Notes: generated from the sequence alone by a model not told the origin. A DNA stretch of 64,000 nucleotides from Thermomicrobiales bacterium (GCA_041390825.1 JAWKPF010000006.1:144925-208924); one strand, 5' to 3'; numbered from the stretch's first letter, positions 33,772-42,227 are shown. A program made the numbers and translations.

Positions 33772-35025
33772 ATGTCGGTCGTGGCGTGGCTGGGGGGACG
33801 GTTCTACTACGGTTGGGTGATCGTGGGGACGCTGGCGGTGACCGAGACGGTCTCGTGGGGTGTGCTTTTCTATGTCTTCTCGGTCTTTCTGGTGCCGATG
33901 CGGGCGGAGCTGGGCTGGTCGGATGCGCAACTGACCGGAGCCTATTCGCTGGCGTTGCTGGTGTCCGGGTTCGCGGCGCCGTTCGTGGGGCGCTGGATCG
34001 ACCGGCGCGGGCCGCGCTGGTTGATGACGGGTGGGTCGCTGCTGGGGGCAGCGATGGTGCTGGCATGGTCGCAGGTGGGAAGCACGCTGGTCTGGTACGG
34101 CATCTGGGTCGGCATGGGATTGGCGATGGCGGCCACGCTGTACGATCCCGCCTTCACAGCGGTGACAGCATGGTTCGAGCGGGATCGCGCGAAGGCGTTT
34201 CTGCTGGTGACCATCGCGGCGGGTTTCGCGAGCACGATCTTCTTGCCGCTGGCGGCATGGCTCGAGCGGACGCAAGGGTGGCGCACGGCGCTGGTGACGC
34301 TGGCCGGGATGTTGCTGGTGTTCGCGGTGCTCCCGCATGCGGTCTTCTTGCGGCGGCAACCGGAGGACTATGGGTTGCACCCAGATGGGGAGCGACGCGC
34401 GCACCCGGTCGATCGCGCGCCTCTGGCGGAACCGGCGGGGACGGAGCTGCGGGTGGCGCTGCGCGATCCGACATTCTGGTGGCTGGCGGCAGGGTTCGCG
34501 CTGGGGACGTTTTCCACGATTGCGGTGGGGGTGTACCTGATCGCGTTTCTGACCGCGCGCGGGGACGGGCTCGAATTCGCGGCGTTCGCGACCGGGTTGA
34601 TCGGGGCGGCGCAGGTGGCGGCGCGGGTGCTGGCGACGATTCTGGGGGATCGGGTGTCGCAAGTGACCTTGACGGCGATCGTCTTCGCGCTGCAGGCGGT
34701 GGCCGTGGGGATCCTGCTGCTTTGGGAGGCGAATGCGGGGGTGTTGGTGGCCGTGGTGATGTTGGGGATGGGACGTGGGGTGGTGACCCTGATGCGGCCG
34801 ATCCTGATCGCGGATTTCTATGGACGGCGGAGCTTCGGGGCGATCAACGGGGCGCTGGCGTTCGTGCTGAATATCGCGCGGGCGCTGGCCCCGGTGGCGG
34901 CAGGGGTCGCGTTCGCGGCGTTTGGCGGGTATCAGCCGGTGTTTTGGGGACTCGGCGCGGTGTCGCTGCTGGCGGGGGTGTTCGTCTTGGGGGCAGGACG
35001 GTCGATGCGAGAGCGCGTTTCCTGA
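33772..35025 (+). CDS. MFS transporter
   Basis: 417 aa from ATG 33772 with GGGAGCGG upstream. About twelve hydrophobic segments. The N-terminus FYYGWVIVGTLAVTETVSWG, the loop after helix 2 (FVGRWIDRRGPRWLMTGGSL) and the central basic loop (LRRQPEDYGLHPDGE) match the oxalate/formate antiporter-like and monocarboxylate-type MFS proteins. It probably exchanges or imports a small organic anion. The gene is unusually GC-rich even for this window. It stands alone and is followed by a perfect hairpin at 35077. Confidence 0.9.
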   Translation: MSVVAWLGGRFYYGWVIVGTLAVTETVSWGVLFYVFSVFLVPMRAELGWSDAQLTGAYSLALLVSGFAAPFVGRWIDRRGPRWLMTGGSLLGAAMVLAWSQVGSTLVWYGIWVGMGLAMAATLYDPAFTAVTAWFERDRAKAFLLVTIAAGFASTIFLPLAAWLERTQGWRTALVTLAGMLLVFAVLPHAVFLRRQPEDYGLHPDGERRAHPVDRAPLAEPAGTELRVALRDPTFWWLAAGFALGTFSTIAVGVYLIAFLTARGDGLEFAAFATGLIGAAQVAARVLATILGDRVSQVTLTAIVFALQAVAVGILLLWEANAGVLVAVVMLGMGRGVVTLMRPILIADFYGRRSFGAINGALAFVLNIARALAPVAAGVAFAAFGGYQPVFWGLGAVSLLAGVFVLGAGRSMRERVS

Positions 35026-35076
35026 GCCGGAATCATTCCTCGGTGAGTGTCACGCCCGTGCGTTCGTAGTTTCGGA

Positions 35077-35113
35077 CCTCCGTGTCTGCTTGGCCTTACT
35101 GCAGACACGGAGG
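35077..35113 (+). terminator. Perfect 13-bp hairpin after the MFS gene
   Basis: CCTCCGTGTCTGC and its exact complement GCAGACACGGAGG flank an 11-base loop, 52 bases past the MFS stop. There is no T-run, so it may be a transcript-stabilising or repeat-derived hairpin instead. Confidence 0.5.
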
Positions 35114-35282
35114 TCTGCAAGTACGCGTGGCAAGGCACTGGGCTTCATAAGGACGGTTGATCCGATGTACTGAGTAACGGGGTCACGCCGGAGGGTGGGC
35201 GCAGAAGAAGGATGCAACAACGCTGTACAGGATACCGGGCCTCGCGGCCGGCCGCGCTGCTGGAGGCGGGGCACCGGGCGCT

Positions 35283-35550
35283 CGTCGTCTCGACCGGAGC
35301 CCGCAGGCGGAGTGGAGAAACCGCTTGCTGCGCATGCCCACCGCTCCGGACGGGCGACCGGGCTTCGGGGGCATGCGCCGGGAGAGATTCCTCCACTTCG
35401 GTCGGAATGACGACTGCGTCGTCTCGACCGGAGCCCGCAGGCGGAGTGGAGAGACCGCTTGCTGCGCATGCCCACCGCTCCGGCTGGGCGAGCGGGCTTC
35501 GGGGGGCATGCGCCGGGGGAGATTCCTCCGCTTCGGTCGGAATGACGGGG
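35283..35550 (+). repeat. 134-base tandem duplication of a dispersed repeat
   Basis: Two near-identical units start at 35283 and 35417. Each begins CGTCGTCTCGACCGGAGCCC, contains CGCTTGCTGCGCATGCCCAC and ends CGGTCGGAATGACG. A shorter copy of the first part occurs at about 21276-21305. It is part of the window's dispersed intergenic repeat families. Confidence 0.85.
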
Positions 35551-35688
35551 GGGGGGGTTAGGGTCGGAATGACGGGGGGGGTGGGGGTGTGAGTGGAATG
35601 ATGGGGGTGGCAACCCGGTCTCCAGCTCGGAGATCGGGTTGCAGTGGATCACAAGGGGTTCTCACCCACGTCAGCACACCAGCATGCG

Positions 35689-35801
35689 CTACGGCTCCAA
35701 CGGCGGGAGCTGGAGTTCGAGGATGCGGTTGTTGCCTTCTTCCACGACATAGAGCGTGCCGTCTGGGCCGACGAAAAGGCCGCTGGCGTTTGTCGGCATG
35801 G
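35689..35801 (-). pseudogene. C-terminal fragment of an NHL-type propeller protein
   Basis: A 36-codon frame from ATG 35801 to TAG reads ASGLFVGPDGTLYVVEEGNN, then RILELQLPP. The GPDGTLYVVEEGNNRIL stretch is a typical NHL/SMP-30-like blade ending a protein. The rest of the gene is absent to the right. This is a deletion remnant too short to fold. Confidence 0.6.
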
Positions 35802-36015
35802 GTCGATATGACGACCCGAACTAACGCGTTTCCACGCTCTATGCCTCGGCCGAACGCCGGACCGCCTTTCTTGAAACGCTCGATGGATACCGACCCAGTC
35901 TGGTCCGGCTCGGGCAGCCCGTTACCCACCAGAACGCCGGAGTGTTTGCGCCCTCCGACGTTCCGATTTTCCTTCCGCTGCCGGTCACAGGTCGAACGAC
36001 GCGTTCCTCTCGATG

Positions 36016-36699
36016 CTACCCGGACTCAAGGACTTGGCAGCCGAGCGGGTCGCTACATAACCCTGCTCCGCAGTTCGTTAACTGTTCTCTACACTGATAC
36101 CCGTTGCAGCTGTAGTAGTGCCAGTCGTCTCCCACACAGTGGCCAGGAAGTCCGGCGCAGTGGCTATCGTCGGTACAGCAGACGGCACCCTCAGAACCAA
36201 TCTCACCAGGTTGGACGTCAGCCACTGCGCAACCTGTCTGATCGCCGCAGACATCGATCTCACAGTTGTGGCTGGCGTTGTTACAAACATGAGCGGTCAA
36301 TGTGCACATGCCCGGAGAGCCGCATAAGTAGTACCGCCAGAGCAACGGATACTGTGCGGTTGATTCGCAATAGGTGGGAATAGCCTTGCACTCGGCGTTT
36401 GACGAACAACAGACACCAGAGGGGCCGCAGGAAACTGGCGTTTCGGTCGGGACAGGAGCCGGAGTATTGGTTGCCGGAACCGGCGTGTTCGTTGGGATAC
36501 TCGAGGGTGCCATGGTGGCGGTTGGCGACGACTTGAAAAGTGATGGTCCGGAGAATCCGCGGCGGGCAGCTTCGGTGTCGCGTAGGACGGCGCCTGTCGC
36601 CGCCAGGCCGCCCAGGCCAATCAGCGACTTTAGTAGGGAACGCCGCGAGCCATTTTGCCCGAGACGTCGGGTCAGTGCGTCAAACCGCCGATCATCCAT
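36016..36699 (-). CDS. Cys-rich Tat-type secreted protein
   Basis: About 227 aa from the ATG at 36699, preceded by GGAGGGCAAGG (an ATG 15 bases earlier overlaps that site). The leader DDRRFDALTRRLGQNGSRRS continues into LLKSLIGLGGLAATGAVL, a soluble leader followed by a twin-arginine signal of the same design as in the gene at 27224. A Pro/Thr linker (PTNTPVPATNTPAPVPTETP) leads to about twenty cysteines (CGPSGVCCSSNAECKAIP, CEIDVCGDQTGCAVAD, AVCCTDDSHCAGLPGHC). Function unknown. Surface location and disulfide dependence are inferred. Confidence 0.8.
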   Translation of the reverse strand: MDDRRFDALTRRLGQNGSRRSLLKSLIGLGGLAATGAVLRDTEAARRGFSGPSLFKSSPTATMAPSSIPTNTPVPATNTPAPVPTETPVSCGPSGVCCSSNAECKAIPTYCESTAQYPLLWRYYLCGSPGMCTLTAHVCNNASHNCEIDVCGDQTGCAVADVQPGEIGSEGAVCCTDDSHCAGLPGHCVGDDWHYYSCNGYQCREQLTNCGAGLCSDPLGCQVLESG

Positions 36700-36870
36700 G
36701 ACCTTGCCCTCCAACGAAGGCGTGCGCCGTTGTCGTTCTTATCGGTTCGGTTCATCTGAGCATATCAGCGGGTAGATGCTAATACAATCAACATCACTTG
36801 CATTTCCGCTCCGCCCCACTGATGGCTGATCACAACTTTTTCTCATGGCAACCGGACAGAAGGCATGTTG

Positions 36871-36900
36871 CGCACCAGCGACGACATCGTCGCTGGTGCG
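36871..36900 (-). terminator. 14-bp hairpin downstream of the LLM gene
   Basis: CGCACCAGCGACGA and its exact complement enclose a 2-base loop, 46 bases past the leftward LLM stop. No T-run on that strand, so terminator function is only suggested by position. Confidence 0.5.
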
Positions 36901-36945
36901 GTTGGCCATCATTCACGTCCGGTGCTGATTCGGACGCTTTTCGCT

Positions 36946-37854
36946 TCAGCAGCGCCGGGAACCGACGTGTTCTCGGACCTCCGGAAGGATCTCCGTGGCG
37001 ATGCGTCGCAGGAGCGCGGGATCCGGCGGGACGCCGAAGAGGAAGGTGTCGAAGCCGATTTCGGTCGCGAGGTGCGTGAGGAACCCGATCCAGGCCTCGG
37101 ACGAACCTGAGAATTCGCTGCTGGTTTCGTCGATGGGAGCGGGTGGGGTATCGGTGAAGCCGCCCCAGATGTTGTAGGCGCGGCGGATGGAGGCCGGATT
37201 GCGGTCGGCGGCGATGGCGGCGCGGTCGATCGTCGCCATCGCGTCGCGCGCGGCGGCGGGCGGGACATAGCCGAGCGAGGGCACCCAGCCATCGGCCTTG
37301 CGGCCGGTGAGCGCGAGGGCGCGCGGCCCCACGACCCCGAGCCAGATGCCGATCCGGTGGGCGGGCGCCGGACCCGGCCGCCAGCCATGGATCTGATAAA
37401 TCTCCCCGTCATAGTCAACGGACCGAGCGCCGTCGAAGGCAGCGCGCAGGATGTCGATAGCCTCGTCCATGGAGGCGTAGGCCTCACCGGGTGTGCGGCG
37501 CGGGCCGCCCATCGCTTCGATGGCGTCCCAGAACGCGCCGGCGCCGAGTCCCAGCTCGAAACGGCCATTGCCGAGCAGATCGAGCGTGACCGCCTGATTG
37601 GCGAGCATGGTGGGCGGCCGCAGCGAGAGCGTGGCGACATCGGGAACGAATCGCACTCGCTCGGTGCGGGCAAGCCCCATCCCGATCAGAGTCATCGCGT
37701 CGAGTTGTTGCCGGTTGTAGGGGTGGTCCTGAATAGCGATCCAGTCGAAACCCAGCTCGTCGATCAACTCGATGGTGGCGAGGATGGAGGCGGACTGGGC
37801 CGCAGCGGGTTCGAGAAAGATGCCGAATTCGATCGGGCGGCCGTAGTCGGGCAT
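36946..37854 (-). CDS. LLM-class flavin-dependent oxidoreductase
   Basis: 302 aa, full length. Luciferase-like TIM-barrel enzyme using FMN or F420. PIEFGIFLEPAAAQ opens strand 1; LGFDWIAIQDHPYNRQQLDA carries the conserved H/D region; RVRFVPDVATLSLRPPTMLA and LGNGRFELGLGAGAFWDAIE are the central family motifs; GIWLGVVGPRALALTGRKAD and GWVPSLGYVPP follow. It lies directly downstream of the AbrB/PIN/101-aa gene set on the same strand (14-base gap), so it is probably cotranscribed with it. Substrate unknown. Confidence 0.9.
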   Translation of the reverse strand: MPDYGRPIEFGIFLEPAAAQSASILATIELIDELGFDWIAIQDHPYNRQQLDAMTLIGMGLARTERVRFVPDVATLSLRPPTMLANQAVTLDLLGNGRFELGLGAGAFWDAIEAMGGPRRTPGEAYASMDEAIDILRAAFDGARSVDYDGEIYQIHGWRPGPAPAHRIGIWLGVVGPRALALTGRKADGWVPSLGYVPPAAARDAMATIDRAAIAADRNPASIRRAYNIWGGFTDTPPAPIDETSSEFSGSSEAWIGFLTHLATEIGFDTFLFGVPPDPALLRRIATEILPEVREHVGSRRC

Positions 37855-37868
37855 GGGAGCACCACCTT

Positions 37869-38174
37869 CTACGCGTTTCCGGCGCGCGCCTGGGCCAGGA
37901 GCGCGGCGGTTTCGGCACTCATCTCGTAGCCGGTTTGGCCTTCGGTCCAGGGACGCTCGAGTCCGAGCGCGGCCGCGGTCTCACCGATGGAATAGGCAGC
38001 CAGCGCCACATCCTTGTGCTGCGGAAACTGCAACGCGGCCTGCAATGCTTCAGCGTTCATTCTCGTGCCCGGATGGTCGATGAGATAGTCGAGCAGCTCG
38101 CGCGGTTGGCCCGGAGTGACGAGCCCGTAGAACTCGGTTGCGAGGGTTGGTTTGTCTTGCAGGGTCTCGGCCAT
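37869..38174 (-). CDS. Small soluble protein of a toxin-antitoxin operon, winged-helix-like
   Basis: 101 aa. Its ATG overlaps the stop of the PIN gene (TGATG), making it the third coupled gene after the antitoxin and toxin. Helix-rich N-terminal half (RELLDYLIDHPGTRMNAEAL, QAALQFPQHKD, VALAAYSIGETAAALG), then a turn (ERPWTEGQTGYEM) and a final helix (ETAALLAQAR), a pattern compatible with a winged helix. I cannot name the family with confidence (DUF6416-like is possible). It may be a second regulator or may simply ride in the operon. Confidence 0.7.
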   Translation of the reverse strand: MAETLQDKPTLATEFYGLVTPGQPRELLDYLIDHPGTRMNAEALQAALQFPQHKDVALAAYSIGETAAALGLERPWTEGQTGYEMSAETAALLAQARAGNA

Positions 38175-38650
38175 CAATGCATTTCCTCTTGCTGCTGTTC
38201 GCGCGCGACATCGTCGAGGTGAATGTACTGAATTCCGAGCGGTTTGTTTTGCCAGGCGCGGTCGTTGCCGACAATGGCGATCGCTCCGGCGAGACGGGCA
38301 GTGGCAATGATGGCAGCATCTGGGAACTTGAGGCGGGTTTCCACCCGAACGAGCGCTGTTTCGACGATCTGTTCTGCACCAAACGGAATGACCAGGAAAT
38401 TGGGGTCCGCCTGAAGGGACAGCGCGACCGAATCCAGGAACGATCGTTCCACAAACCGAGCCGTGCGAACAATTGACTCGGATATGACGATCGCTGACAA
38501 GACGAGCCTCACCTTGTTGCTGGTGAACTTCGCGACAAGCGGGCCCAGAGGTTGCTCGTCTGTGAGAAATGCGATGAGCGCCGAACTGTCCAGCGCAACT
38601 GGCACACCCAGTTGCGCCGCTGTGGCACAAACGGAATCGAGTCTGGTCAA
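38174..38650 (-). CDS. PIN-domain toxin
   Basis: 158 aa from a TTG overlapping the antitoxin stop by four bases (TTGA). PIN ribonuclease fold: first acidic residue in VALDSSALIAFLTDE, Glu in AIVISESIVRTARF, then FPDAAIIATARLAGAIAIVG and NDRAWQN, giving the D/E/D/D set expected for metal-dependent RNA cleavage. It pairs with the AbrB-like antitoxin just upstream. The downstream gene overlaps its stop, so a three-gene operon is likely. Confidence 0.88.
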   Translation of the reverse strand: MTRLDSVCATAAQLGVPVALDSSALIAFLTDEQPLGPLVAKFTSNKVRLVLSAIVISESIVRTARFVERSFLDSVALSLQADPNFLVIPFGAEQIVETALVRVETRLKFPDAAIIATARLAGAIAIVGNDRAWQNKPLGIQYIHLDDVAREQQQEEMH

Positions 38651-38985
38651 CCAGCCGTGCTCTTTTCCACTGGAGGCTCAACCGGATCCTCGAAGTCATC
38701 CCATTCGTCCCGCAACTCTCTGATGTGCTGCTGGATATCCTCCCAGTCCTTGAAGAACGGTCGCAGGATTCCACGAAGCTCCTCGAGCGTATAGATTCGC
38801 GGCTCTCGAGCGGGCCGAAGTTGGACCGTGCCGTCTCGGATTTCGAGTTCGACCGTATCTCCCACTTCGATGCCAAGCGTGCGACAGAGCTCCGCCGGGA
38901 GGGTGATGGCATGGCGGCCGGTGACCTTGGCGCGGTAGATCTTGCCGGACGTGCGTTGTTCAGATTTGGGTTTCGTTGCGGTCAT
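38647..38985 (-). CDS. AbrB/SpoVT-type antitoxin
   Basis: About 112 aa from ATG 38985 with GGAGAAG upstream. The swapped-hairpin DNA-binding domain is KIYRAKVTGRHAITLPAELC, RTLGIEVGDTVELEIRDGTV. The C-terminal part (YTLEELRGILRPFFKDWEDI, QQHIRELRDEWDDFED) is long and acidic and would inhibit the PIN toxin encoded four bases overlapping downstream. It presumably represses its own operon. Confidence 0.88.
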   Translation of the reverse strand: MTATKPKSEQRTSGKIYRAKVTGRHAITLPAELCRTLGIEVGDTVELEIRDGTVQLRPAREPRIYTLEELRGILRPFFKDWEDIQQHIRELRDEWDDFEDPVEPPVEKSTAG

Positions 38986-39074
38986 CGTTCTTCTCCGGTT
39001 CGCAGCGTGCACCGATAGTACGCCGCGCCGCCGGAGCTTTCAATGAACGCTTCACTGAAGACCAGGGCGAGCGC

Positions 39075-39848
39075 CTAGAACTCGGGAAGATAGGTGTCGT
39101 GCGCGCCGTCGACGAGCAGGGTCTGTCCAGTGGTGAAACCGGATTCCGGCAAGCAGAAGAAGAGCACCGCGGCGGCGATATCGTCTGCCTTGCCGATGCG
39201 GCCGAGAGGAATCATCCTGGCGCCGCGCTCCCACCAGTCGGCAGGAGGCGATCCGGGACGGTCGCCGATGTTTCCGGGGGAAACGCAATTCACGCTGATG
39301 CCGTAGGGACCGAGCTCGTACGCCATGTTGCGGGTCATGACCTCGACCGCGCCCTTGGCAGCGTCGTAGACGAGCGCATCGGTGTGGCAGGCGCGCGCGC
39401 CGATGGTGCTGATGTTGACGATGCGCCCGTGGATGCCTTTCTCGATCATGTTCCTGGCGATGTGTTGGTTGAGCACGAAGGGCGAGCGCCAGTTGACATT
39501 GAGCTGCTCGTCGAACTGCTCCGCCGACACCTCCCAGAAGGACTGGCGAATGCTCATACCGGCGTTGTTGACCAGAATGTCGAGGCTTGGCGCATACGCC
39601 AGCGTTTCGATCGCCAGCCGCTCGGTGTCGGACATGATGGCCAGATCGGCAGGGATGCCATGGGCCTCGCTGCCAATGTCACGAATCGCCTGCACAGAGG
39701 CATCGACGGCATGCTGCTCGCGGCCGGAGACGATGATGTTGGCGCCTTCGCGGGCCAACCACTCGGCGATCGTGCGGCCAAGACCGCGGGTGCTGCCGGT
39801 GACCAGCGCGGTCTTGCCTTCGAGCCGTCGGGGGTTACTGGTTGTCAT
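39075..39848 (-). CDS. SDR-family oxidoreductase
   Basis: 257 aa NAD(P)-dependent dehydrogenase. The Rossmann motif is TGSTRGLG at residues 18-25, NNAG is in LDILVNNAGMSIRQ, the catalytic Ser is in VNISTIGARAC, and Tyr/Lys are in LVYDAAKGAVEVMTRNMAYE. PGNIGDRPG and TTGQTLLVDGA complete the fold. The sequence resembles gluconate 5-dehydrogenase or 3-oxoacyl reductase types. Its start overlaps the end of the upstream Uma2 gene by 14 bases, so they share a transcript. Confidence 0.92.
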   Translation of the reverse strand: MTTSNPRRLEGKTALVTGSTRGLGRTIAEWLAREGANIIVSGREQHAVDASVQAIRDIGSEAHGIPADLAIMSDTERLAIETLAYAPSLDILVNNAGMSIRQSFWEVSAEQFDEQLNVNWRSPFVLNQHIARNMIEKGIHGRIVNISTIGARACHTDALVYDAAKGAVEVMTRNMAYELGPYGISVNCVSPGNIGDRPGSPPADWWERGARMIPLGRIGKADDIAAAVLFFCLPESGFTTGQTLLVDGAHDTYLPEF

Positions 39849-40482
39849 CGGTGGATTGGAATTCCTCTCCGTGTACGTCGCCTGCCGCCGGTGTCTCTGG
39901 GAAGATCAGCGCGAGATCGAGCTCGAAACCCTCGAGGAGGGGCGATCGCAGCGTGTCGTCGCGGCCGAAACCGTCCAGCAACACGTATACACCGTCTTCG
40001 AGCCGCTGGATGCTCACCATCTCTTCGATCGGATCGACGATCCAGTATTCCCGTACGCCGTAGTGCTCATAGAGTTTCGACTTGCGGAGATAGTCCATGC
40101 GGGTCGACGACGGAGAGACGATTTCGATGACAAGGTCGGGCGCTCCCACGATTCCGTGTTGTTGCACGATGTCTGCCCGCTCGTTCAGCACAACCAGCAG
40201 GTCCGGTTGAACAACATCCCTTGCTGAAAGATGAACATCCATGGGAGCGGCGAATGCTTCACCGCTCGTTGTCACCATGAGGAAGGCACTGAGCGCGCTC
40301 CCGAGCTTCATAGAGATGCGCTGATGCGCGGTGTTCGGCGAAGGCGACACGAAGAGTTGTCCTCCAATCAGCTCATAGCGGTTGCCATCGTCGGGGAGCG
40401 ATTCGAGATCGCTGGCCGTCAGCGGACGCGCGAGCCCGCGAAGGGTCTCGAGCGCATCGGGATAGTTGGTTGCCGTAACCAT
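39835..40482 (-). CDS. Uma2 family (DUF820) endonuclease-like protein
   Basis: 215 aa. PD-(D/E)xK-like fold: LPDDGNRYELIGGQLFVSPS, DVVQPDLLVVLNERADIVQQ, GAPDLVIEIVSPSSTRMDYL, RKSKLYEHYGVREYWIVDP. The conserved D in VVQPDLLVV, E in VIEIVSP and K in KSKLYEHYGV are the presumed catalytic set. Function of the family is uncertain; members are numerous in Chloroflexota and Cyanobacteria. It is a tandem paralogue of the next gene. Confidence 0.88.
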   Translation of the reverse strand: MVTATNYPDALETLRGLARPLTASDLESLPDDGNRYELIGGQLFVSPSPNTAHQRISMKLGSALSAFLMVTTSGEAFAAPMDVHLSARDVVQPDLLVVLNERADIVQQHGIVGAPDLVIEIVSPSSTRMDYLRKSKLYEHYGVREYWIVDPIEEMVSIQRLEDGVYVLLDGFGRDDTLRSPLLEGFELDLALIFPETPAAGDVHGEEFQSTDDNQ

Positions 40483-40502
40483 GGTAGTTGCTCGATTCTG
40501 CG

Positions 40503-41144
40503 TTACTCGTCAGTCTCACCAGGCAGTTCCACAGAACGCGCTGGCGGCGTATCCGGGAAAATGGTATCGAGGTCAAGTACGAATCCCTGGAGCACGACTG
40601 AGTACAAATCCGCGCTGCGCTTCAAGGTCGCGGAGGGAGCGAAACGATCGCCGTCGAGACCATAGACGGTCACCGTTTCGGCCATTGGGTCGACGATCCA
40701 ATACTCCTGGACACCGCTGCTGGCGTAAAGCGCGGCCTTGTCCACGCGATCCGTCGTTTTCGACGATGGCGAAAGGATCTCGACGACCAGATTCGGCGGT
40801 CCAACGATACCGTGTTCCTGAACGATCTCCTTCCTGTCGTCGAGCACCACGAGAAGATCGGGCTGGACCACGTCGTAAAACGAAAGCCGGACGTCTAGCG
40901 GTGCGACATAAATCCTTCCTGACTGCTGACTCGCGAGATAGCTGCGGAGCGCGCTCGCGAGTTCCAGCAAGACGTGCTGATGCCGCGTCGACGGTGAAGG
41001 AGACACGATGAGCTGTCCTCCAATGATCTCGTAGCGGTTTCGATCATCTGGGAACGACCGGAGATCGTCGGCATCGAGCGGGCGCTGAAGCGCGATCTCG
41101 CGAAATGCTTCGGGGATGAGATCGGGTTGCGTTGCTGTCACCAT
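40503..41144 (-). CDS. Uma2 family (DUF820) endonuclease-like protein
   Basis: 213 aa and a clear tandem duplicate of the gene downstream (20-base gap). RNRYEIIGGQLIVSPSPSTR, FYDVVQPDLLVVLDDRKEIV, GPPNLVVEILSPSSKTTDRV, DKAALYASSGVQEYWIVDP. The presumed catalytic residues D, E and K are all kept, so neither copy shows loss of function. The N-termini (MVTAT) and C-terminal hydrophobic segments are also shared. Function of Uma2 proteins remains unproved. Confidence 0.88.
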   Translation of the reverse strand: MVTATQPDLIPEAFREIALQRPLDADDLRSFPDDRNRYEIIGGQLIVSPSPSTRHQHVLLELASALRSYLASQQSGRIYVAPLDVRLSFYDVVQPDLLVVLDDRKEIVQEHGIVGPPNLVVEILSPSSKTTDRVDKAALYASSGVQEYWIVDPMAETVTVYGLDGDRFAPSATLKRSADLYSVVLQGFVLDLDTIFPDTPPARSVELPGETDE

Positions 41145-41563
41145 GGCCGTGTTGCCTTTCCGGATGCGAATGGATCGATTCTATACCGCTTGCGTGGACG
41201 AATGCCGCCGCATAAGATGGAAGAACTTGGCGGCTGGGCCGCCTGTTCCGCTGGGGTCGACCCAGCCTAGATTGGCCGGTGCGCTATGACGAATTCGATC
41301 CTTGTTCGATGCCCGGGGCTGGGGGAGTAACCAGACCACCTTCGACGAATCGCTTCGTTTTCGCAGAAGTCCTTCCTCCCCCTCGAGCTGTGAACGACGT
41401 TTCACCGCTCACATCTGGCGCGCTCCGCGCTGGTTTGCCCCTGATGCCACGTTTCCCTTCGATATTGGATTGCCAGGCACGCGCTCGGTGGAGAGGTGCG
41501 GTGGCAACGGCGATGGTGTTTATGTTCCATGGGCCGTGCGGCCAGGAACTGGAGTGAATCGAA
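41145..41563. other. Divergent intergenic region, no gene recognised
   Basis: About 420 bases between the first Uma2 gene (minus) and the RNHCP gene (plus). Short open frames on both strands lack domain features. A weak inverted repeat GCTGGGGTCGACCCAGC is at about 41250-41267. Nothing else recognised. Confidence 0.45.
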
Positions 41564-42055
41564 TTGGCCAAGTCTTCGAATCGAAACCAGTGGGATTTCG
41601 ACGACGAATACGATGACGATGTACGACCCCAGCGTGGAAAATCGGGGCGCGGGAAACAGGGAAAGGTCTATCGCGCGCCATCGTTGCGGCAGACCGAACT
41701 GGAAGAGTTCAAATGCGGTCATTGCAAGACGTTCGTGGGCCCGCCCATCAGCGGCGGCCGGCAACGCAACCATTGCCCGCTCTGTCTTTACTCGAAGCAT
41801 GTCGATCACACGCCGGGTGACCGGAAGAACGAGTGCCGCAGCCTGATGAAACCGATCGGCACCGCGTTCCGGCGCAACGGGGAGCAGGTGATCGTGCATG
41901 AATGCCTGGGGTGTGGCGAGGTGCGCTATTGCCGGGTAGCGGCGGACGATCACATGATTCTGTGCGCTGAGCTGCCTGTGCTCGATCTACCCAGCCGGGA
42001 GCAGGCAGATTCCCTGGACGAATACATTGCCCAGGGACCGAGTCCCTCCGCGTGA
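41564..42055 (+). CDS. RNHCP-domain zinc-ribbon protein
   Basis: 163 aa from TTG 41564, preceded by GGAG. After a charged N-terminal tail (FDDEYDDDVRPQRGKSGRGK) comes the RNHCP domain: FKCGHCKTFVGPPISGGRQR, NHCPLCLYSKHVDHTPGDRK, NECRSLMKPIG, EQVIVHECLGCGEVRYCRVA. The four CxxC-like pairs would bind zinc. The name motif RNHCP is intact. Biological role unknown, possibly RNA-related by analogy with zinc ribbons. Confidence 0.88.
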   Translation: MAKSSNRNQWDFDDEYDDDVRPQRGKSGRGKQGKVYRAPSLRQTELEEFKCGHCKTFVGPPISGGRQRNHCPLCLYSKHVDHTPGDRKNECRSLMKPIGTAFRRNGEQVIVHECLGCGEVRYCRVAADDHMILCAELPVLDLPSREQADSLDEYIAQGPSPSA

Positions 42056-42146
42056 TCCCACCGTTGAAACGCTGGGCTAAACCCCTTGGCGATCCCCCGG
42101 ATTCCAGCTGAAAAGCATCAAACATGCCGGGTTAGCGTGATTCGCG

Positions 42147-42189
42147 CGAACGAGCTGTCTGCCGCTGTCGCATGTGGGCAGCTCGTTCG
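42147..42189. terminator. Hairpin between convergent genes
   Basis: CGAACGAGCTG pairs with CAGCTCGTTCG around a 21-base loop, between the RNHCP gene and the convergent MBL gene. Position suggests a bidirectional terminator. No T-run. Confidence 0.5.
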
Positions 42190-42227
42190 GCGATCCTTGC
42201 ACCCGGTCCTCTTCGTCCGGGGTTGTC

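Larger units (their letters stand above)
35026..35688. other. Intergenic repeat region
   Basis: Contains the hairpin at 35077-35113, the 134-base tandem repeat at 35283-35550 and, right after it, a G-run tract (about 35548-35590). No coding signal before the propeller-protein remnant at 35689. Confidence 0.55.

Noticed and set aside
33307..34662. Long minus-strand open frame extending the SH3b gene upstream
   Set aside because: It is antisense to the MFS gene, Arg/His/Pro-rich, and lacks domains. The SH3b gene has its own signal peptide and ribosome-binding site at 33306.
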